From Burkholderia sp. Nafp2/4-1b (GTDB lineage Bacteria > Pseudomonadota > Gammaproteobacteria > Burkholderiales > Burkholderiaceae): DNA of 64,000 nt. The position numbers were made by a program, and so were the translations under genes. A model generated the notes under the pieces. That model saw only the letters and a list, made by a program, of their open reading frames with translations, ran no database searches and was not told the DNA's origin. Below are positions 24,485-31,970 of the stretch, in pieces (the first letter of the stretch is position 1; each line of letters starts with the position of its first letter). The stretch is from the NCBI RefSeq assembly GCF_003635165.1, contig NZ_ML058616.1, forward strand, positions 248,001-312,000, given 5' to 3'.

Positions 24485-25231
24485 TCAGTTGGTGGTGGTG
24501 GCGTCGGATGTCGACGACGACGCGGTGTTCGGGAAGATCGACGCGACCTGGGTCAAGCCCACCGTCGTGCCGTTCGACAGCACGAGCCCCGCCGTGCCGT
24601 CGGCCTGCTTGATCACGCTCTGCACCTGCGCGGCCGCGAGCACGGTCGGCGTATACGGCTTGCCGTCGCTGCCCGTGTACTGCGCGCTCACGGTGTACTT
24701 GCCGTCCGGCAGCGTGTTGCCGGCCGCGTCCGTCGGCGTCCAGTTGAACGGCACCGTGCCGGCCGACTGCTTGCCCGCGTTGATCGTGTTGACGACCGCG
24801 CCCGAGCTGTTCTTCACCGTGATCGTCAGGTTCGACACGTCGCTCGCGAGCGACACGCCGAACGGCGACGCCGCGCCGCCCTTCACCGCGACGCCGTTGC
24901 CCGGCGCGAGCACGTTCGTGCCGATCAGCAGGGCCGCCTGCGTCTGCTGGCCGGCCGCGAGTTGCGTCGACAGCGACGTGAGCGACGTGTTCAGCTGCGC
25001 GATGCCGCTCACCGTGTTGATCTGCGCGAGCTGCGACGTCATCTGCGAGCTGTCGACGGGGCTCGTCGGGTCCTGGTTCTGCAGCTGCGTGACGAGCAGC
25101 TTCAGGAACGTCGCCTGCAGGTCGCTGGCCGACGTGCCTGTCGTCGACACCTTGTTGGTGTTCATCGTGTCGGTCGGCAGGGTCGACACGTTGGTGCCGT
25201 TGCCGCCGATCGTCGTGCTGGTGGATGTCAT
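24485..25231 (-). CDS. flgD: Flagellar hook cap / assembly protein
   Basis: A 248-residue hook scaffold that caps the growing hook. The hallmark segment FLKLLVTQLQNQDPTSPVDSSQMTSQLAQIN occurs at about 45-75, followed by the Ig/tudor-like C-terminal domain (TAGLVLSNGTTVGLTQV). It precedes flgE. The 88-bp gap to flgC holds a 9-bp tandem repeat. Confidence 0.93.
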   Translation of the reverse strand: MTSTSTTIGGNGTNVSTLPTDTMNTNKVSTTGTSASDLQATFLKLLVTQLQNQDPTSPVDSSQMTSQLAQINTVSGIAQLNTSLTSLSTQLAAGQQTQAALLIGTNVLAPGNGVAVKGGAASPFGVSLASDVSNLTITVKNSSGAVVNTINAGKQSAGTVPFNWTPTDAAGNTLPDGKYTVSAQYTGSDGKPYTPTVLAAAQVQSVIKQADGTAGLVLSNGTTVGLTQVASIFPNTASSSTSDATTTN

Positions 25232-25251
25232 CCTGGGTGGCCTTGGGTCGG

Positions 25252-25295
25252 AACTGTCGGGTCTATCGGATTTGTCGGATCTGTCGGATCTTCGG
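25252..25295. repeat. 9-bp imperfect tandem repeat between flgC and flgD
   Basis: Four 9-mers and one shortened copy, each centred on (T/A)(G/T)TCGG: AACTGTCGG, GTCTATCGG, ATTTGTCGG, ATCTGTCGG, ATCTTCGG. It fills most of the flgC-flgD spacer. Confidence 0.75.
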
Positions 25296-25319
25296 ATCGC
25301 TGGGGTCGGGCGGCGCGGC

Positions 25320-25745
25320 TTACGTGCCGATCGTCAGCGTCTTCAACATCAGCGTCTTCGCGGTGTTCAGCGTCTCGACGTTGGCCTGGTACGAGCGCGA
25401 CGCCGAGATCATGTTCACCATCTCCTGAACCGGATCGACGTTCGGCATCTGCACGTAGCCGTTCGCATCGGCGGACGGGTTCGCCGGGTCGTAGGTCGAC
25501 TTCATCGGCGACGGATCGTCGACGACCTTCGACACGCGCACGCCGCCGACGCCCTGGCCGGACGCGGTGCGCGCGCCGCCCATCGGGTCGGTCGCGAACA
25601 CGACCTGCTTGGCCTTGTACGGCTTGCCGTCGGGGCCGGTCGCGCTGTCGGCGTTCGCGAGGTTCGACGCGGTCACGTTCAGGCGCTGCGATTGCGCGGA
25701 CAGCGCCGAACCGGCGACGCCGAAGATGTTCATCAACGAGGGCAT
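25320..25745 (-). CDS. flgC: Flagellar proximal rod protein
   Basis: A 141-residue rod subunit. NIFGVAGSALSAQSQRLNVTASNLAN is the N-terminal D0 motif, and DPVQEMVNMISASRSYQANVETLNTAK the C-terminal helix. Size and order (flgB-flgC-flgD) fit the family. It starts 37 bp after flgB. Confidence 0.95.
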   Translation of the reverse strand: MPSLMNIFGVAGSALSAQSQRLNVTASNLANADSATGPDGKPYKAKQVVFATDPMGGARTASGQGVGGVRVSKVVDDPSPMKSTYDPANPSADANGYVQMPNVDPVQEMVNMISASRSYQANVETLNTAKTLMLKTLTIGT

Positions 25746-25782
25746 GGAGGCTCCTTTGCTCGGGTGCGCAAGCGGCGCGCGC

Positions 25783-26271
25783 TTATGAATTCGTCGAGAT
25801 CGCGGCGATCATCGCCTTGATCTGCTGGGTCATCACGGTCATCCCGGTTTCGTAGTGCAGCGCGTTGTTCGCGAACTGCACGCGCTCGACGTCGAGATCG
25901 ACCGTGTTGCCGTCGAGCGACGGCTGCAGCGGCATCCGGTATTGCGCGCGACCGTAGTCGTCGCCCGGGCCGCCCGTCGGAATCAGCTTCACGGTGCCGG
26001 CCATGTGGCCCGACGCCGTCGAGGCCATCGTCATCCCGCTCGTCACGCCGGCCGGCTGCGCCATCGGCAGCTGCGCGGCATTGCTCGGCGCGAGCGCGCC
26101 GCCCGTCGACTTCAGCGAACGCGCGAGGGTCGACGCGAAATCGACGTCACGGGCCTGGTAGCCCGGCGTGTCGGCGTTCGCGATGTTCGACGACAGCAGT
26201 TCCTGCCGATAGGCGCGCACGTCGAGCGCCTGGCGGCCGAACGCGAATTCGGCATCGAGTTTGTCCAGCAT
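25783..26271 (-). CDS. flgB: Flagellar basal-body rod protein
   Basis: A 162-residue proximal rod subunit and first gene of the flgB-J run. LDAEFAFGRQALDVRAYRQ is followed by the rod signature SSNIANADTPGYQARDVDF, and the C-terminal helix is VQFANNALHYETGMTVMTQQIKAM. ATG 26271 is set by the family N-terminus; longer in-frame ORF is leader. It is divergent from flgA; their 205-bp gap should contain early flagellar promoters, which I could not assign with confidence. Confidence 0.94.
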   Translation of the reverse strand: MLDKLDAEFAFGRQALDVRAYRQELLSSNIANADTPGYQARDVDFASTLARSLKSTGGALAPSNAAQLPMAQPAGVTSGMTMASTASGHMAGTVKLIPTGGPGDDYGRAQYRMPLQPSLDGNTVDLDVERVQFANNALHYETGMTVMTQQIKAMIAAISTNS

Positions 26272-26476
26272 GTGTGCGTCTCTCCGTATGAAGCGCTGCA
26301 CGCCCGTTGCGCCGGATGGCGACCCAAGGGGCTTTTTTCCATGACAGCGATGGTAGGCGCCGGGCGCAACCGGCAATCGGGCGAATAACGCGGCAAAGGC
26401 CCCCTCTATTCATCGTTTGCGCGACGGCCCCGCTCCCTAGAATGCGAATCGGATCAACGGTTTCGAGGACACGGCG

Positions 26477-27562
26477 ATGACAGCCAGCGCACTTCGCGGG
26501 AACGACCGACGCGGCACACGCGTGCGGTGCGCGTTCGCGCTCGCCGCGGCGCTGTGGCTCGCGGTGCCGGCCGCGCACGCCGACGACGGGATGATCGTGA
26601 TTCCCGGACGCGGCGAGACGGCCGAGACCGCGCTCGCGCATGCGAATGCGGCGAGCGGCGGGCAGTTCGGCGGGAATGCGGGGGCCGCTTCGGTGGGGGC
26701 CATGGGTGGCGCGGCTGGTGGTGCTTCAGGCATGGTCGGGGCGGCCGGTGTCGCGGCGGGCGGTGCGTCCGTCGTCGCCGGAACGGCCGAACCCGCATCG
26801 AATCCGGTGCGCCCTGCCATTGCGCCGCGCATCGCGGCGGCGGCCCGCGCTGCTGCGGCCGCGCCGGCGCCCCGCACGGCGGCGGCTCCCGCCACGGCGG
26901 CCACGGCGACCGCCTCATCCCAGCCCGCGACGCCGCCCGGCCAACAAGACCCCGAGTCGATCCGGCGCACGGCCCTCGCGTTCCTGCAGCAGCAGATCGC
27001 CGGCCTGCCGGGCAAGACGACCGCGACTGTGGCGACCGCATTTCCGCGCGGGCTCGCCGCCTGCACGACGCTCGAGCCGTTCCTGCCGACCGGCGCGCGC
27101 CTGTGGGGCCGCACGACCGTCGGCGTGCGCTGCGCCGGCGAGCGGCCGTGGACCGTCTATCTGCAGGCGAAGGTCGCCGTGCAGGCTACCTATTACGTCG
27201 CCGCGCGCCAGATCGCGCCGGGCGAGCCGCTCACCGCGGCCGACCTGGTCGCGCGCGACGGCGACCTGACAGTGCTGCCGCTCGCGGTGATCACCGATCC
27301 CGCGCAGGCGGTCGGCGCGACCGCGCTGGCCCGGATCTCGGCCGGGCTGCCGCTGCGCCAGGACATGCTGAAGAGTGCCGCGTCGGTGTCGGCCGGCCAG
27401 ACGGTGCGCGTCGTCGCGGCGGGAGCCGGCTTCACGATCTCGGCCGAGGGCAGCGCGCTCGCGAATGCGGCGCCGGGCCAGTCGGTGCGGGTCAGGATGG
27501 CCGCGGGGCAGATCGTCACGGCGATCGTCAAGGACGCCGGAACCGTGGAAATTCCGCTGTAG
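26477..27562 (+). CDS. flgA: P-ring assembly chaperone FlgA with long low-complexity insert
   Basis: A 361-residue periplasmic chaperone for FlgI. A signal peptide ends AHA at about 35. Residues 55-155 are a Gly/Ala-rich low-complexity stretch. The functional part is at 160-361: the SAF domain YYVAARQIAPGEPLTAADL and the FlgA C-terminal SVSAGQTVRVVAAGAGFTIS..ALANAAPGQSVRVR..SGQIVTAIVKD-like region. The enteric protein is about 219 residues, so the insert is extra. It is divergent from flgB and lies upstream of flgM. Confidence 0.92.
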   Translation: MTASALRGNDRRGTRVRCAFALAAALWLAVPAAHADDGMIVIPGRGETAETALAHANAASGGQFGGNAGAASVGAMGGAAGGASGMVGAAGVAAGGASVVAGTAEPASNPVRPAIAPRIAAAARAAAAAPAPRTAAAPATAATATASSQPATPPGQQDPESIRRTALAFLQQQIAGLPGKTTATVATAFPRGLAACTTLEPFLPTGARLWGRTTVGVRCAGERPWTVYLQAKVAVQATYYVAARQIAPGEPLTAADLVARDGDLTVLPLAVITDPAQAVGATALARISAGLPLRQDMLKSAASVSAGQTVRVVAAGAGFTISAEGSALANAAPGQSVRVRMAAGQIVTAIVKDAGTVEIPL

Positions 27563-27625
27563 CGACGTATCCCGCCGCAAGTTTGTAAAGAATTGTTTAT
27601 TCGGAGCGTTTCGGAAGCACGATGC

Positions 27626-27652
27626 TAAAGTTCGGGCCGACCCGGCCGTTAT
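27626..27652 (+). promoter_or_regulatory. Sigma-28 (FliA)-like promoter for flgMN
   Basis: TAAAGTTC, 11 bases, GCCGTTAT: 7 of 8 and 6 of 8 matches to the consensus with exact spacing. It lies 28 bp before the GTG of flgM and gives the classic feedback arrangement, in which FliA drives its own anti-sigma factor. Confidence 0.78.
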
Positions 27653-27680
27653 CTGGGTCATACCGTACAGGAAACCCATC

Positions 27681-28019
27681 GTGAAGATCGATTCCACTCC
27701 GAACCCGAGCTCACTCGCGCCGACCGGCAACGGCGCGACCCGCGCGCAATCCGGCGCGGCTTCGTCGTCGTCCGCGCCCGCGGCCGCGGCCGATGCAGGA
27801 TCGACCGGCGGCGACACGACCGTGAACCTGTCGGGTCTGTCCGGCCAGCTGCGTTCGGCGTCGGCCTCGGGCAGCGCCGACATCGACACGGCCCTCGTCC
27901 AGTCGATCAAGGACGCGTTGAACAACGGCACGTTGACCATCGACGTGAACAAGATCGCCGACGGCGTATTGAATACCGCCCGCGACCTGCTGCAACAGCA
28001 GCGCTCGCAGGGCAACTGA
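27681..28019 (+). CDS. flgM: Anti-sigma-28 factor
   Basis: A 112-residue protein that binds FliA until the hook is finished and it is exported. MKIDSTPNP is the usual FlgM start, encoded here by GTG at 27681 with AGGAAA upstream. The C-terminal FliA-binding helices are SADIDTALVQSIKDALNNGTLTIDVNKIADGVL (about 65-97). The N-terminal half is Ser/Ala-rich and disordered, as in the family. A sigma-28-like promoter precedes it. Confidence 0.93.
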   Translation: MKIDSTPNPSSLAPTGNGATRAQSGAASSSSAPAAAADAGSTGGDTTVNLSGLSGQLRSASASGSADIDTALVQSIKDALNNGTLTIDVNKIADGVLNTARDLLQQQRSQGN

Positions 28020-28104
28020 GCCGGCCAGGGGCCCGTCACGCCCTGACCGGTCCCCTGGTTTGCCGGCATGCGGACACGCGTGCCGGCGCGACGAGCATGA
28101 CGCG

Positions 28105-28545
28105 ATGAGAGAAGAGCTGCTGGCCACGGTCAACGACGAACACGCGACGGTCGAAGCGTTCGCGTCGCTGCTCGCGTACGAGGAAAAGGCGCTTACGACG
28201 CCGGAGCCGCTGGACATGCTGCCCGGCATCGTCGAAAAGAAGAGCGTGCTGATCGACCGGCTCGCGCAGCTCGAGCGCACGCGCGACACGCAGTTGTCCG
28301 CACTCGGCTTTCCGGCCGGCAAGAAAGGCATGGACCAGGCCGCCGAGCGCGATGCGCGCCTCGCCGGCCGCTGGCAACTGCTGCTGCAGGCCGCCGAACG
28401 CGCGCGCCAGGCCAATGCGACCAACGGGATGCTGATCCGGATCCGGATGGACTACAACGAGCGCGCGCTTGCGGTGCTGCGCTCGTCGCCCGCGCCGGCC
28501 GGCGTCTACGGGCCCGACGGGCGGGTGTCGGCGCTGATGCGCTGA
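28105..28545 (+). CDS. flgN: Flagellar export chaperone FlgN
   Basis: A 146-residue cytoplasmic chaperone for FlgK and FlgL. It is helical and charged, with LLAYEEKALTTPEPLDMLPGIVEKKSVLI and a C-terminal ATNGMLIRIRMDYNERALAVL typical of FlgN. It starts 85 bp after flgM, as in most flagellar loci. Its last five codons already belong to an octamer tandem array that runs on past the stop codon. Confidence 0.88.
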   Translation: MREELLATVNDEHATVEAFASLLAYEEKALTTPEPLDMLPGIVEKKSVLIDRLAQLERTRDTQLSALGFPAGKKGMDQAAERDARLAGRWQLLLQAAERARQANATNGMLIRIRMDYNERALAVLRSSPAPAGVYGPDGRVSALMR

Positions 28546-28586
28546 AGCGCCGATGCGCCGATGCGCCGATGTATTGATGCAATGAT
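28531..28586. repeat. Octamer tandem repeat at the flgN 3-prime end
   Basis: Seven 8-bp units: GCGCTGAT, GCGCTGAA, then three perfect GCGCCGAT, then GTATTGAT and GCAATGAT. The first two contain the last codons and stop of flgN. The degenerate ends suggest an old array with a freshly expanded core. Confidence 0.8.
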
Positions 28587-28597
28587 GTAGTCGCCAC

Positions 28598-28619
28598 GCC
28601 GGCGCATCGATGCGCCGGC
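28598..28619. repeat. Perfect 22-bp palindrome between convergent genes
   Basis: An uninterrupted self-complementary sequence with half-site GCCGGCGCATC. It follows the octamer array and lies between the 3-prime ends of flgN and the M24 peptidase gene. It could fold in transcripts from both sides as a terminator-like hairpin, but no T-run is present. Confidence 0.8.
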
Positions 28620-28664
28620 CACATGCAGCGCGGCCCTGCCGCGGCCGCACGCCCCTTCCCCGAT

Positions 28665-30515
28665 CTACAGCAGCGGACACGCGGTGACCTGCGTGCCGCG
28701 TTCCACGCAGAGCCGTTCGTAGTCGCGCAAGTACGCGCGCTCGTCGTCGTCCAGCAGTTCGACGTCGATCAGGTCCCAGTCGTAGCCGACCGTGACGATG
28801 TTCTCGAACGCCACGGTGTCCGCCGCGTCGTCGTCCGCGCGCACGATCACGATGTTCTCGATCCGCACGCCGCCCTTGCCCGGCACGTAGATGCCCGGCT
28901 CGACCGAAATCACTGCATTCGGCACCAGCCCGTACTTCGCGCCCGGCGCGAACCGCACGCCGCCCTCGTGCACGTGGATCCCGACGCCGTGCCCGGTGCC
29001 GTGCCCGAAATCGTAGCCGTGGTCGCGGCACACCTGCCGCACCGTCGCATCGACGTCGCCGCCCGTTGCCGTCTTCGGGAAACGCGTGACGAGCCCCTTG
29101 ATGCACGCCTTCAGCGCGACCGTGTAGATCTCGCGCTGCCACGGCTGCGCGACCGTCTCGGGCCGCGTGCGACGCAGCACCACGCGCGTGCAGTCCGTCG
29201 CGAAACCGGCGTCGTAGTACGCGCCGCTGTCGAGCAGCACGAGCTCGCCCTCGGTCAGCTCCACTTCGGCGCTCGCCGCCGTGTAGTGCGCGAACGCGCT
29301 GTTCGCGCCGTTCGCCGCGATCGACGGGAACGTCAGCGCGACCGCCGAGCGCTCGCCGTACGCGTCGTTGATCGCGCGGGCCAGGTCGTATTCGCTATGG
29401 CGCTTTCCCGGCTCGCCGGCCTTCGCCCAGCGCATCGTCTCGGCGATCGCGGCCGAACTGCGCGCGAACGCGTCGCGGAACCGGTCGAGCACCGCCGGCG
29501 TCTTGCCGGCCCGCAGCGCCTCGACCGGGTTGAAATCGGCGTGGCGCGCATGCGGCCACACGCGGCTCACCGATTCGGCGAGCGCGCTGTTGACCGATTC
29601 GAAGCCGTAGCACACGTGATCGACCGCGAATTGCGCGAGGAAGCGCTCGAGTTCGGCGAAGTCGCGGCGGATCACGTGGAGCGCCGGATACGACGCCAGC
29701 TCGACCGGACACCGATCGCAGCCTTCCGGCAGAAACAGCGCGACCCGCTCGCCGACCGCGAACAGGAAGCCCAGGTGCGACGACGCATTCGGGATGTGAT
29801 AGCCGCGGCTGTTCAGCAGGTACGCGAGATCGTCCGACGCGCACGTGAAGAACGCGGTCTTGCCGGGCGCCGCGCCGGTGTGCGCGGCGAGCTGCCGGTT
29901 CAGCGCGTCGAGGTTCTGCGCGACGCTCGCGCCGGTCATCGCTTCCGGCAACTCGAAGATCGGCCGCTCGACCACCCAGCCCGGCAGCGCGATCGCGCGG
30001 TCGATCTCGCGCTCGACGAGGCTCACCCAGTCGAGCGACGCGGCCTGCGTCCGCTCGAGCAGCCGGTCGCGCTGTGCGACGCTGATCCGCAGCGCGTCGT
30101 AGCCGACCCGCGCGAGCCGGCTCGCGTGCGCGACCAGCCAATCGGCCAGCGCCTGCCAGATCGTCACGTTCATCCCGAGCTTCTCGATCCGCACGCGCGC
30201 CGGATCGCACTGCTGTTCGGCCTGCAGGTGATAGCGGCCGTCGACGAACAGCACGAACGGCGGCACGCCGAGCGCCTGCGCGGTGGCCGCGCTCAGGAAG
30301 ATCCCGCAGCCGGCCGAGCCGTCGAAGCCCGACACCGCGTAGCGCGGGTTGTTGCGGCGCGGCAGGTATTCGGTGATGTATTCGTCCTGCGACGTCACGA
30401 CGACGGCGTCGAGCCGCAGCGCGTCGAGCGCGCGCGACAGGCCGGCCTGCGTGTCGGCGACGGACGTGTCGTACGGAGGAAGGCCGGAGAAGCTGTATTT
30501 CAGGCGATCGATCAT
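28665..30515 (-). CDS. Aminopeptidase P family protein (M24B, three-domain)
   Basis: A 616-residue cytoplasmic Xaa-Pro aminopeptidase of the large, three-domain type. Residues 1-310 hold two creatinase-like N-terminal domains; the catalytic pita-bread fold follows. Metal ligands are visible: the two Asp in LLDSGAYYDAGFATDCTR, the His in GHGTGHGVGIHVHEGG, and Glu in ISVEPGIYV and RIENIVIV. It removes N-terminal residues in front of proline. It is divergent from an XRE-cupin regulator across a 499-bp gap. Confidence 0.88.
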   Translation of the reverse strand: MIDRLKYSFSGLPPYDTSVADTQAGLSRALDALRLDAVVVTSQDEYITEYLPRRNNPRYAVSGFDGSAGCGIFLSAATAQALGVPPFVLFVDGRYHLQAEQQCDPARVRIEKLGMNVTIWQALADWLVAHASRLARVGYDALRISVAQRDRLLERTQAASLDWVSLVEREIDRAIALPGWVVERPIFELPEAMTGASVAQNLDALNRQLAAHTGAAPGKTAFFTCASDDLAYLLNSRGYHIPNASSHLGFLFAVGERVALFLPEGCDRCPVELASYPALHVIRRDFAELERFLAQFAVDHVCYGFESVNSALAESVSRVWPHARHADFNPVEALRAGKTPAVLDRFRDAFARSSAAIAETMRWAKAGEPGKRHSEYDLARAINDAYGERSAVALTFPSIAANGANSAFAHYTAASAEVELTEGELVLLDSGAYYDAGFATDCTRVVLRRTRPETVAQPWQREIYTVALKACIKGLVTRFPKTATGGDVDATVRQVCRDHGYDFGHGTGHGVGIHVHEGGVRFAPGAKYGLVPNAVISVEPGIYVPGKGGVRIENIVIVRADDDAADTVAFENIVTVGYDWDLIDVELLDDDERAYLRDYERLCVERGTQVTACPLL

Positions 30516-31014
30516 CGGATACCTTTTATTGATTGTTGTCGGCGGCCGGCGGCCGGCGGCCGGGGGCGCGGCATGGCGGCGCGCGCGCAGGAAGCCGCAC
30601 GCCGCCCGTGCGCGGACGACACAAGGCCCGCGCGGACAGCGGGCCGCGGTGCCGCTGCGGCGGCCGGTATCGGGGAAAATTTTTGTCTCACTTAACTTTG
30701 TTTGATTCGCGCTCAGAATCTAGAGCACGGCAAAATTGAGGTCAAGCTAAAATTTTCGTAGGGCTAAAATTGCCGATGCGGTACGCGATCCCGGTACGCA
30801 ATGCGGTATGCGGCCGTGCTTCCGCGACGGTCCACGGTGGCGCAGCCTGCGTGGCGCGGTGCTGCCGGCGTCGAGGCGTGCCGGCACAACCGCACGGTAC
30901 AATGCGCGCGCATCGTCCCGACGGCCGTGCTTCGTGCGATTCGCGGCACAGCCCCGTCCGGCGACAGCACCGCCCTTCCGCTCGCCTCCCGACTCGTTGT
31001 CACGAAAGAGATTC
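30516..31014. other. 499-bp divergent intergenic region, aminopeptidase P / XRE regulator
   Basis: No gene is supported. At 30540-30575 there are GGCCGGC repeats. From about 30670 to 30775 the DNA is AT-rich, with GCTAAAATT repeated near 30743 and 30763, probably promoter and operator DNA. Short direct repeats of GGTACGC/GGTATGC follow. No ribosome site is obvious right before ATG 31015. Confidence 0.45.
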
Positions 31015-31851
31015 ATGGATTCAGACCTCATGCGTATCGGCCAGCGCATTCGGCGCCTGCGCCGGGAGGCGAAGAAGACGCTGCTGGAAGTCGCGACCGA
31101 GGCGAACCTGTCGGTCGGGTTCCTGTCGCAGGTCGAGCGCCATCTCACCGGCATCTCGCTGTCATCGCTCGCCAACGTCGCGAAGGCGCTCGACGTGCCG
31201 CTCGGCACGCTGATCGAGCAGCCGCGCCAGGCGCAGCCCGATTCGCATGCGGGCCGCCGCGAACCGTACGCGGTCGATGGCACGTCGCAGTGGTACGAGC
31301 GGCTGTCGACCACCTTCGACGGTAGTCAGATCAATGCGTTGAAGGTGCGGATGATGGAGGGCTACCGCTCGGAATGGGTCGCGCACGGCGGCGACGAATT
31401 CGTGTACGTGCTGACCGGTCGGCTCTGCTACACGATCGGCAAGAAGGATTACCCGCTCGCGCCGGGCGACTCGCTGCACTTCGATGCGAGGAAGCGCCAT
31501 CGGGTCGCGAACGTCGGCGACGGTCCCGCCGAGCTGATCGCGGTCGGCACGCTGCCGCTGTTCGACGACAGTTGCGCCGAAATCGGCTCGTCGTCGATCG
31601 AAATCAGACCGCTCGCGCGCGATGCCGGCGCGGCGCCGGGCGAACCGCGCGTGAGCCGTCGCGAACCGGCGCCGACACGCGAGCGTGACGCGGAAGCCGC
31701 GCAGGCCGCCGCACCGCCCGTCGCGCAGGCCGCGGACAAGCCCGCTCGCAAGGCGGCCAAGCCGGCTGTCGACAAGTCGCGCGCGGCCGCCGGCAAACGT
31801 CCGGCTGCCGCTACACAGGGCCGCCGCAGCGGCGCCCGCACGAAGAAATGA
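31015..31851 (+). CDS. XRE-family regulator with cupin domain and basic Ala/Lys-rich tail
   Basis: A 278-residue DNA-binding regulator. Residues 8-62 are a helix-turn-helix (IGQRIRRLRREAKKTLLEVATEANLS..SQVERHLTGIS). Residues about 108-182 are a cupin (GGDEFVYVLTGRLCYTIG; LAPGDSLHFDARKRHRV) that probably binds a small ligand. The last 80 residues (200-278) are low-complexity, Ala/Pro then Lys/Arg/Ala-rich (KPARKAAKPAVDKSR), like a histone H1 tail. Such HTH-cupin proteins often control amino-acid or polyamine genes. The target is unknown; the divergent peptidase is a candidate. Confidence 0.85.
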   Translation: MDSDLMRIGQRIRRLRREAKKTLLEVATEANLSVGFLSQVERHLTGISLSSLANVAKALDVPLGTLIEQPRQAQPDSHAGRREPYAVDGTSQWYERLSTTFDGSQINALKVRMMEGYRSEWVAHGGDEFVYVLTGRLCYTIGKKDYPLAPGDSLHFDARKRHRVANVGDGPAELIAVGTLPLFDDSCAEIGSSSIEIRPLARDAGAAPGEPRVSRREPAPTRERDAEAAQAAAPPVAQAADKPARKAAKPAVDKSRAAAGKRPAAATQGRRSGARTKK

Positions 31852-31970
31852 CGGCTGACGGCCAGGCGGCACACCGCGCCGGCGGGTTCGTCAGCGTGAT
31901 TCGAAGGCCAATTCGAAGCCCGGTTCGCGGCCGCGTTCGCCGCCCCGCTTAGCCGCCCCGATTCCCCCGA

